From assembly GCA_947502265.1 (NCBI GenBank), contig CANMZB010000009.1:62001-126000 (forward strand): 64,000 bases of DNA, read 5' to 3'. Each line of letters opens with the position of its first letter. Positions within the stretch are counted from its first letter, which is position 1. Below the pieces are notes generated by a model. That model saw nothing but the letters and a program-made list of their open reading frames with translations. It ran no database searches and was not told where the DNA came from. Of the stretch, positions 57,875 to 64,000 are shown piece by piece. Both the position numbers and the translations under genes were made by a program. This stretch comes from an uncultured Sulfitobacter sp. (lineage in GTDB: Bacteria > Pseudomonadota > Alphaproteobacteria > Rhodobacterales > Rhodobacteraceae).

Positions 57875-59052
57875 CCGAAGCAACAATGGACACCCACATC
57901 GCCCAGCAGATGCGCAAACCGTCATTTGTGGTCTGGCTCAGCGCGGCGGCAGTGGTCGTTTTTGTGCTCTGGGCGGCGTTTGCATGGATTGACGAGATCG
58001 TGCGCGCCGAAGGCGCGATGATCTCAAGCTCGCGTCCACAAATCATCCAGAACCTCGAAGGCGGCATCCTGTCCGAGCTGGCGGTGGGTGAGGGGGATGT
58101 CGTGGAGGCCGGCACCGTGCTGGCGCGTCTGCATAACACGCAATTCCAATCCTCGGTTGATGATCTGCGTGACCAGATCAGCACGTTCGAAATCCGCCGC
58201 CTGCGGTTGGAAGCGGAAATCGAGGGCGACTATACTTTTGATGTGCCAGACGGGTGGGGCGCGCGGATGCCTGAAATGGTGGCGTCCGAGGCCGCGCTAC
58301 TTCAGGCGCGCCAGTCCGATTATGTCACGTCTGTTGACGGAGCAAAGCAAGTGCTTGTCGAGGCGCAGCGTGAACGCGACCTGATGGCTGGCATGCTTGA
58401 GAATAAAATCGTCTCGCAGATCGAAGCGAGCCGTGCGCGCAAGGCCTATGCGGATGCGAAGATCAAATATGACGAGGTGGTCACCCGTACCAAGCTGGAC
58501 CGTGCGGAGGAATACGCCGACGTGTTGAAAGAACTTGGCACGTTGCGGCAAAACCTGAAATCCAGCACAGATCAGCTGGACCGGACCGTGCTGCGCAGCC
58601 CGATGCGCGGCATCGTCAATAATCTGAGTGTGACCACCATCGGTGGTGTCGTGCGCCCCGGCGAGGAGATTTTACAGATCATCCCGTTGGATGAAGAGTT
58701 GTTTGTCGAGGCGCGGGTAAGGCCCGAGGACATCGCAGGCGTGCGCCGTGGCCAAGCCGCGACTGTGAAGCTTTCGGCGTATGATTATACGATCTACGGG
58801 ACACTGAAGGGCGAGGTAAAGCTGATCTCGGCGGACACATTCAAGGACGAGCGCGCGCGCGACCCCGACGGCGACCCGCATTACAAGGTGACGCTGGCCG
58901 TGGATGTGGAGCATCTGACAGAGCGGCAGGCAGCGTTGGAAATCCGGCCCGGTATGCAAGCCTCTGTCGAGTTGCACACCGGATCGAAAACCGTGCTCCA
59001 GTATCTGCTCAAGCCACTGTATAAATCCAAAGAGGCTTTTCGCGAGCCGTGA
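57871..59052 (+). CDS. HlyD-family membrane fusion protein (LapC-like)
   Basis: A 393-residue adaptor. A single N-terminal membrane helix (about 19-37, VVWLSAAAVVVFVLWAAF) is followed by the lipoyl-like half motif SSRPQIIQNLEGGILSELAV with GDVVEAGTVLARL, a periplasmic coiled-coil hairpin (about 95-215), the second lipoyl half (VLRSPMRGIVNNLSV) and a beta-barrel C-terminus (EARVRPEDIAGVRRGQAATVKLSAYDY). It bridges the ABC exporter and the TolC-like channel. It is the last gene of the adhesin secretion operon. Confidence 0.93.
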   Translation: MTEATMDTHIAQQMRKPSFVVWLSAAAVVVFVLWAAFAWIDEIVRAEGAMISSSRPQIIQNLEGGILSELAVGEGDVVEAGTVLARLHNTQFQSSVDDLRDQISTFEIRRLRLEAEIEGDYTFDVPDGWGARMPEMVASEAALLQARQSDYVTSVDGAKQVLVEAQRERDLMAGMLENKIVSQIEASRARKAYADAKIKYDEVVTRTKLDRAEEYADVLKELGTLRQNLKSSTDQLDRTVLRSPMRGIVNNLSVTTIGGVVRPGEEILQIIPLDEELFVEARVRPEDIAGVRRGQAATVKLSAYDYTIYGTLKGEVKLISADTFKDERARDPDGDPHYKVTLAVDVEHLTERQAALEIRPGMQASVELHTGSKTVLQYLLKPLYKSKEAFREP

Positions 59053-59128
59053 TCCGATTGTGCGCTGGCGCGCAAGACATGTTCGCGGTCTGCGCGGGTG
59101 CCGCCGTTGGTTGTCCGCAAGCGAGGTT

Positions 59129-59572
59129 TCAGGCGTCCGTATCGAGCCAGAGCGTAACAGGGCCATCGTTAACCAGTTCCACAGTCATGTCAGCGCCAAA
59201 GCGGCCCGTTTCTACCGGCAGGTCGAGACCACGCAGGCTTGTCGCAAAATGCGCGTAAAGCGCGTTCGCCCGATCGGGTTTAGCTGCGCCAGAAAAACCG
59301 GGGCGGTTGCCGCGCGCGGTATCTGCCGCCAGCGTGAACTGGCTGATCACAAGTGCCGCACCGCCGGTCTGGGCGAGGCTCAGGTTCATCTTGCCTGCGT
59401 CATCCTTGAACAACCTCAGCTTCGAGATTTTGAGCGCCAGCGTCTCGGCGGTGGTTTCAGTATCATCAGGCATCGCGCAAACGAGGACCAGCAGGCCCGC
59501 ACCGATCTGGCCGATCACCTCGCCGTCCACCGTAACCGAGGCGCGGGTTACCCGCTGCAAGAGCGCCCTCAT
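59129..59572 (-). CDS. dtd: D-aminoacyl-tRNA deacylase
   Basis: A 147-residue protein starting [13 protein letters not shown], exactly like Dtd; the frame has four extra upstream residues that are not needed. The active-site motifs SQFTL (in [12 protein letters not shown]) and the GPVT motif (in VNDGPVTLW) are intact. It removes D-amino acids or glycine mischarged onto tRNA in the cytoplasm. Its start overlaps the nitroreductase stop by four bases (ATGA). Confidence 0.97.
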   Translation of the reverse strand: MRALLQRVTRASVTVDGEVIGQIGAGLLVLVCAMPDDTETTAETLALKISKLRLFKDDAGKMNLSLAQTGGAALVISQFTLAADTARGNRPGFSGAAKPDRANALYAHFATSLRGLDLPVETGRFGADMTVELVNDGPVTLWLDTDA

Positions 59573-60246
59573 GTGTCGCGCCATTCGAGTATGTCTGACG
59601 GGGCGGCGCGTTCGGTTCTGAATTGGTTGGCGGGATGGCTTTCGTCCGCATAACCCAACGAGATCGCGCAGAGGATCAGGCGGTCTTCTGCGATGTCGAG
59701 ATGTTCCTTGAGCAGCGGTGCGTAGCCGGCGATGGCAGCCTGCGGGATCGTGGCGACGCCTAGTGCGGTTGCTGCCAGCGTAAAGGCAGTGACGAAGCCG
59801 CCGGTGTCCATCGCGCCATAAGGGCCAAGCTCGGCAGGGGAGTGGATGATTGCCACATGCGGCGCGTCAAAGAACGCGTAGTTGCGCAGCATCTGGTCTT
59901 TGCGGCCCGCACGGTCGGATTTTTCGATACCCACCGCGTCATACAGTTGAAAGCCGCAGGTGCGGCGCCGCTCTGCGTAGGCACCGGAATAGCTGTCTGG
60001 CCAATCAAGGTCGGGTGCGGGGGGCGTTCCGGCGGCTGCCGTCTCCATCAGCCTGGTGCGCAACCTCTGCGTGCCATCGCCGCGCGTGATGGTGACCTGC
60101 CAAGGCTGCGCATTGCACCACGACGGTACATGGCGCGCGGTGGCGACAATGCGTTCCAAAACGGTGTCAGGCACCGGATCCGGCCGGAAGGCACGGCAGG
60201 AATAGCGGTCGTTCAGGATCTCGTCGAGCGTGTCGATGCGGGGCAT
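59569..60246 (-). CDS. Nitroreductase-family flavoprotein
   Basis: A 225-residue protein with the FMN-binding nitroreductase fold: [14 protein letters not shown] for the N-terminal FMN phosphate site, [14 protein letters not shown], and the C-terminal [17 protein letters not shown] and [24 protein letters not shown]. Such enzymes use NAD(P)H to reduce nitro groups, quinones or enones. The physiological substrate is unknown. It lies three bases after the zinc-ribbon gene and is coupled to dtd, so the three form one minus-strand unit. Confidence 0.92.
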   Translation of the reverse strand: MPRIDTLDEILNDRYSCRAFRPDPVPDTVLERIVATARHVPSWCNAQPWQVTITRGDGTQRLRTRLMETAAAGTPPAPDLDWPDSYSGAYAERRRTCGFQLYDAVGIEKSDRAGRKDQMLRNYAFFDAPHVAIIHSPAELGPYGAMDTGGFVTAFTLAATALGVATIPQAAIAGYAPLLKEHLDIAEDRLILCAISLGYADESHPANQFRTERAAPSDILEWRDT

Positions 60247-60249
60247 GTC

Positions 60250-61359
60250 TTATCCGTTCATAGCATAAAGATAGCCGACAATGGCCGCAACGATCAGGCC
60301 AGCCAGCACGGCGAATGTGATTTTGATCGCGGAATAGGGACGTTCGCCCTGCACCCGGCCGGTGCGGCCATTGACGACAAATCGGTAGCTTTTGCCGCGA
60401 TATTTGTAGGCAGCCAGCCATACCGGCAGCAGGATGTGTTTGAACGTCATCGCGGAAAGGTCCACGTCCATCGAATGGATGCGCTGCCGGTCGCCGCCGA
60501 TGTCGAACTTGATATCACGGCTGATCATTGCTTCCATCCGGGTGCGGGCTTCGGTCAGGCCTTCGTCCAGCGGCACAGTGTAGGCTTCGGCGCGAAATCC
60601 GGCAAGGTATTCAGGCGCGTAGGGCTCCAGAGCGGCCAGATCCCACGGCTCCAGCGCATCGGTAAAGGTTTTGGGCAGCGAGCGGGAGGCGAGCACCAGC
60701 ATATCGTCAAAAAACCGCGCGACACGGCCCGACACACCGCGCCAGCGCACTTTGGCCACTTGCACCTGCGTGCGTTTGCCGTCGCGCATCACCGTCTGCG
60801 TCTCGTAGTAAACGGTGCCGCGCTCGCCGGTATAGCGCGTGTCACTTTGGGCATCATAGGTCCAGTAGGGGACGTAAATGCCCTCCATCCGGCGGCCCTT
60901 GCGGGCATAGGCCTGCAAGCCGTTGGGCGCGAACCACAACGCACCGAGCCAGTCCGTCATCGCATCGCGCGCAGCACTTTCGGGGATGGCAAAGGGTAGC
61001 ACGGCGCGCGGTTTGATCTGGCGGTGCAGGCCGGTGTCGATCACTACAGGCGTGGCGCAGAAAGGACACTCTGCCGCCTGCGCATCGGGGTCGAATTCGA
61101 CTTCTGCCGCGCAGTTGGGGCATTTGCTGACGCGGGTTTCTTCCAGCTCCTGCGCGTCAAGGTCTTGGGCCAGAGCGCGCCGCAGATCAAGTTCGGCGAT
61201 CTGTTGTGCTTTGGTCCAGACGGTGCCGATGGATTGGACATTCCCGCAATGATCGCATTTCAGATCACGACTGTGCGGATCATACCGCAGGTCGGAGCCG
61301 CAGGTGTCGCAGGGAAAGCGGTGTTCGTCGATAATGGTCTTGGAGGAGGGGGCTGGCAC
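60250..61359 (-). CDS. Zinc-ribbon (TFIIB-type) membrane-anchored protein of unknown function
   Basis: About 369 residues from a GTG at 61359 preceded by AAAAGG; the open frame continues to 61476 but without a ribosome-binding site. The N-terminus has two zinc ribbons: CDTCGSDLRYDPHSRDLKCDHCG and, near residue 80, CPNCAAEVEFDPDAQAAECPFC. A mid region has APNGLQAYARKGRRMEGIYVPYWTYDA and QTVMRDGKRTQV. A single C-terminal membrane helix (ITFAVLAGLIVAAIVGYLYAM) anchors it. Function is not known. It stands close to an SPFH-domain gene. Confidence 0.8.
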   Translation of the reverse strand: MPAPSSKTIIDEHRFPCDTCGSDLRYDPHSRDLKCDHCGNVQSIGTVWTKAQQIAELDLRRALAQDLDAQELEETRVSKCPNCAAEVEFDPDAQAAECPFCATPVVIDTGLHRQIKPRAVLPFAIPESAARDAMTDWLGALWFAPNGLQAYARKGRRMEGIYVPYWTYDAQSDTRYTGERGTVYYETQTVMRDGKRTQVQVAKVRWRGVSGRVARFFDDMLVLASRSLPKTFTDALEPWDLAALEPYAPEYLAGFRAEAYTVPLDEGLTEARTRMEAMISRDIKFDIGGDRQRIHSMDVDLSAMTFKHILLPVWLAAYKYRGKSYRFVVNGRTGRVQGERPYSAIKITFAVLAGLIVAAIVGYLYAMNG

Positions 61360-61442
61360 GGTGCGACCTTTTGGGATGGGATGTTTACCCGCAACATTGG
61401 CGCTGGGGCGCGAAGGGTCAAGAGGCGGGTAGGGGGATGGTT

Positions 61443-61733
61443 TCAGGTTTCGGGCAGGTGGGCGAGAATGCGGCATTCGACAACCGCCACCGCCCGCCGC
61501 AATCGGGCAACTTCCACGGCGGTCGCCCCGATTGATTGAGCCGTTCTCCCCGCCGCGTCAATCACGCAAAGCGCCTTGTCCAGTGCATTGCGTGTTTGCG
61601 TTTCTTCCCTTTTCGGCATGATGCCGTTCGCATCACCACCCGTCGCTCCGGTGAGAAACAAAAGATCGCCTGCGTGCACGGCGGGCGGAACCCCCGACGC
61701 GGCAACAAGTCCTTCGAGCGCCGGGGAAATCAA
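61443..61733 (-). pseudogene. Decayed Rid (YjgF/RidA)-family gene
   Basis: The frame encodes VAASGVPPAVHAGDLLFLTGATGGDANG and a later TQTRNALDKALCVIDAAG, which match the N-terminal half of Rid-family proteins. It then jumps from GRTAQSIG straight to TAVEVARLRRAVAVVE, the usual C-terminal strand. About 30 residues between them, present in normal family members, appear to be missing. There is no in-frame ATG or GTG start; the ATG next to the SPFH stop is in another frame, which suggests a small frameshift near the start. Only a TTG at 61733 could start it. It is best read as a degraded gene. Confidence 0.6.
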
Positions 61734-61743
61734 CCTGATGCAT

Positions 61744-62856
61744 TTATGCGGCGGGCGGGGGCGGCGGCATCACGGTGAAGAGTTGCGCAAGCTCCGCGAC
61801 ATCTTCGGCCCGCATCCATCCGTCCTGTCCCGGCGTCCAGACATAGGTCTCGCGCGTCAATCCACCCTCGGTGGCCATGCGGCCCATGCTGGCTTTGGAA
61901 AACGGGCCGGTGGTTTTACCGCTTACAGCGATGTGCCAGACGTGTTCAACCGGTGGCGGCGGAGGGGCCATCGGCGCGGCAGTCTGACCCTGCGGGCGTG
62001 CGCCCCACGGCCCGCTGGCAGCGGCCTGTGCGCCGATCTGCATGCCAAGGCCCGCGCCCATACCCGCCTGAATGGCCGCAGCGCCTGCCCCCTCGCGTCC
62101 CAAGGCTTCGGCGGCCTGAAACTGCATGTATTCGTTGAGGTTTCCGATCACGCCTATGGAAGAGCGTTTGTCCAGCACGTCTTCGACCGCGGGCGGGAGG
62201 GAGATGTTCTCGATGTAAAGTTCGGGGAGGGCGATGCCATATTCGGCGAGCTGCCCCGCGATCTCCTTGCCGACCAATGTGCCCAGCTCACGGGTGTTCG
62301 CGGCCATGTCGAGCACGGGAATTTGCGCGCGCGCAATTGTGCGGGAGAACTCCTGTACGATGATGTTGCGAATCTGGAACGAGATTTCGTCCATAGTGAA
62401 TTCGCCATCCGTGCCCACGATCTCGCGCAGGAACACCGCCGGATCAACGACCCGAACGCTATAGGTGCCGAAGGCGCGCAGGCGCACGGGGCCAAATTCG
62501 GGATCGCGCACGATCACAGGGTTTTTGGTGCCCCATTTCAGATCGTTAAAGCGGGTGGTGTTGACGTAATAGATCTCCGACTTGAACGGTGATTTAAAGC
62601 CGTGGTCCCAATGCTGAAGCGTCGTCATGACCGGCATGTTGTTGGTTTCAAGCATGTAGAGACCGGGCGTGAACACATCGGCAAGCTGGCCTTCGTGGAC
62701 GAAAACAGCCGCCTGTCCTTCGCGCACCGTCAGCTTGGCGCCGTATTTGATCTCGTGGCCCTCCCGCTCGAACCGCCACACAAGCGTGTCGCGGGTATTG
62801 TCGGTCCAGTGAATGACGTCGATGAATTCACCGGCGAGGAAGTCGAAAATGCCCAT
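61744..62856 (-). CDS. SPFH-domain protein with C-terminal GYF_2 domain
   Basis: A 370-residue protein. Residues about 1-250 are an SPFH/band-7-like domain of the virion-core-protein-like group (MGIFDFLAGEFIDVIHWTDN, VREGQAAVFVHEGQLADVFTPG, GTYSVRVVDPAVFLREIVG). An Ala/Gly/Pro-rich linker (about 255-315) follows, then a GYF_2 domain (HIAVSGKTTGPFSKASMG, YVWTPGQDGWMRAEDV). No signal peptide is seen; such proteins form membrane-associated oligomers. The zinc-ribbon membrane protein downstream may be its partner, but this is inferred from proximity. ATG 62856 is the clear start. Confidence 0.85.
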   Translation of the reverse strand: MGIFDFLAGEFIDVIHWTDNTRDTLVWRFEREGHEIKYGAKLTVREGQAAVFVHEGQLADVFTPGLYMLETNNMPVMTTLQHWDHGFKSPFKSEIYYVNTTRFNDLKWGTKNPVIVRDPEFGPVRLRAFGTYSVRVVDPAVFLREIVGTDGEFTMDEISFQIRNIIVQEFSRTIARAQIPVLDMAANTRELGTLVGKEIAGQLAEYGIALPELYIENISLPPAVEDVLDKRSSIGVIGNLNEYMQFQAAEALGREGAGAAAIQAGMGAGLGMQIGAQAAASGPWGARPQGQTAAPMAPPPPPVEHVWHIAVSGKTTGPFSKASMGRMATEGGLTRETYVWTPGQDGWMRAEDVAELAQLFTVMPPPPPAA

Positions 62857-63050
62857 GAGGTATCCTTTGGATTGCTTGGCAATAGGTTAGAGTTCAGGCC
62901 GCATCTTTTCAAGGAAGAGCATGGCGAAAGCACGCGGCGCAATGCCGACCAGGTTTCGCAAGGCGTGCCGATCCGTGCGTGTATCGGGACCGCTGCATAT
63001 CCTGCGGCCCTAAAAAGGTGGGGCTGGCGTGAAAGTGGGGGATCAGCCCG

Positions 63051-64000
63051 TCACACCGGACCGCTTTCCGTCAGTTCTTTTGCGATGGTTTGCACGGTCT
63101 CGCGGGCCTCGTCTGCTTTCATGCCCGGACGCAGGCGCGGGTCATAGAGCATTTTCAGCAAAAGTTCGTCGTGGCGGGTGAGAAGTGCGAATTCATCGTC
63201 ATCGTTAAAGATCGAGGGGCGCGCGGTCGGGCTGTCATTGGCCAGACCAAGGCCCTGTGCCAGCTCTTCGTGAATACACGACAGACGCAAAAGCGCGGGA
63301 TTTTCGGCGCGCACGATGGCGAGCGCGGCAGTATAGGTGTTTGCCCCGATGCCACTGGCATAGGCGGCGACGACGCAATAGGTATCGCGGCGCAGGTTGT
63401 TCAGCGGCACAAGGCTGCTGGCGGTAATGCCCGTCACCCGCGTGGCAGCCGTGGCCAGCGCCTCTTCGCGGTCGTCCTCTCCGGCGATGATGACGATGAA
63501 ATTTGGCCTGTTGCTCATGCTGATGGAATGGCCCGTGATCCGCGCCAGCCGCGCAGCGTAGGCGCGCACGGCCTCGGTGTCGCTGGCCCGTTGTGACGGC
63601 GGAACGCCCTCGCCAAAGATTATTTCCATCCGCACGCCGCTTTGCCAGCGGCGCAGCGGGCTGGCGCCGCCCCGCCCTGAAAAGCTGCTGTCATACTCGT
63701 TATAGAATGCGATCTTTTCGAAATTGCGCGCCAGCATCGCCGCAGTGAACGGGGTGTCCACGCCGCCGCCGTCACGGCGCAAAAGACCTTGGGTCAACTG
63801 CGCATTCTGGACTTGATTAAAGTAACTGCGCAACGCGGCGCTTTTTTGCGACGTGGGTTTGGCAACCTTGGGGGGGGTGGCAGGTGCTGTGGCGACGGGG
63901 CGGGGGACCGGTTTTAGTACCTGATCCACCGGCCCCGCAATATCCGTACAGGCGGCAAGGTTCAGGGTCGCAAGACCCGTCAGTGCCGCAATGATCCGCC
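63051..64000 (-). CDS. DUF2927 lipoprotein (5' end outside window)
   Basis: The frame is open to the window edge, and the residues before the first in-frame GTG read as a signal peptide with a lipobox (LTGLATLNLAAC), so the true start lies just outside. The mature part has a Pro/Ala-rich tether, then the DUF2927 domain: RWQSGVRMEIIFGEGVP, RPNFIVIIAGEDDREEAL and IHEELAQGLGLANDS. The last contains a His-Glu pair resembling a metalloprotease helix. The protein is predicted to be envelope-anchored and of unknown function. The 194 bases between it and the SPFH gene hold no gene. Confidence 0.85.
   Translation of the reverse strand, partial: RIIAALTGLATLNLAACTDIAGPVDQVLKPVPRPVATAPATPPKVAKPTSQKSAALRSYFNQVQNAQLTQGLLRRDGGGVDTPFTAAMLARNFEKIAFYNEYDSSFSGRGGASPLRRWQSGVRMEIIFGEGVPPSQRASDTEAVRAYAARLARITGHSISMSNRPNFIVIIAGEDDREEALATAATRVTGITASSLVPLNNLRRDTYCVVAAYASGIGANTYTAALAIVRAENPALLRLSCIHEELAQGLGLANDSPTARPSIFNDDDEFALLTRHDELLLKMLYDPRLRPGMKADEARETVQTIAKELTESGPV

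Overview
This window looks like a chromosomal segment of a high-GC alphaproteobacterium, most likely a marine member of the Roseobacter group (Rhodobacterales). The reasons are family-level: an MttB-like methyltransferase without an in-frame amber codon, an H-NOX/HNOBA-GGDEF pair, a DUF2927 lipoprotein, family-5 peptide ABC transporters with twin-arginine-like binding proteins, and many 4-bp ATGA/GTGA gene overlaps. No database search was possible, so the taxonomy is inference. No phage, transposase, integrase, CRISPR array or rRNA gene was recognised. One tRNA-Gly is present.

Layout. (1) 1-3636: end of a HAD phosphatase, an MttB-family methyltransferase, and a translationally coupled H-NOX-like protein plus HNOBA-GGDEF diguanylate cyclase. 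(2) 3713-31060: an exopolysaccharide (EPS) locus with five GT2-type glycosyltransferases, a WecG/TagA/CpsF transferase, a GT4 transferase, a Wzy-like polymerase, a Wzx-like flippase, a Wzz-like chain-length protein, a ParA/BY-kinase-like ATPase and an ExoY/WbaP-type priming transferase. Embedded in it is a seven-gene co-translated unit (8341-25196): PKS, glycosyltransferase, NRPS, phosphopantetheinyl transferase, SGNH-like protein, SGNH/GH-A-like fusion, glycosyltransferase. (3) 31061-31939 is non-coding. (4) 31940-37034: an Fe(II)/2-oxoglutarate oxygenase, an orphan peptide-binding protein, and a YgiB/YgiC-like pair. (5) tRNA-Gly, an MsbA-like exporter and a BON-LysM protein. (6) 39938-50743: an acyl-CoA ligase and esterase pair facing an oligopeptide-type ABC operon with a phosphodiesterase and a CocE/NonD hydrolase. 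(7) 51071-59052: a four-gene type I secretion operon for a compact Bap/LapA-like Ig-repeat adhesin. (8) 59129-64000: dtd, nitroreductase, zinc-ribbon protein, a decayed Rid gene, an SPFH-GYF protein and a DUF2927 lipoprotein, all on the minus strand.

The most interesting system is the small hybrid assembly line inside the EPS locus. The NRPS carries an N-terminal formyltransferase fold, a condensation-domain remnant and an adenylation domain whose inferred specificity code is close to that for glycine. A luciferase-like monooxygenase is inserted between A4 and A5, as in the MtaG/MelG type. The PKS has the unusual order KS-AT-KR-DH-ACP-TE. Its co-translation with glycosyltransferases and SGNH/glycosidase-like proteins suggests a small N-formyl-aminoacyl/polyketide group connected with a glycan, either as a glycoconjugate or as an EPS substituent. 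That link is inference. Other points of note are an H-NOX-like protein lacking the expected heme-ligating His, a BY-kinase-like ATPase lacking the Walker A Lys, and an adhesin with a LapA-like retention segment.
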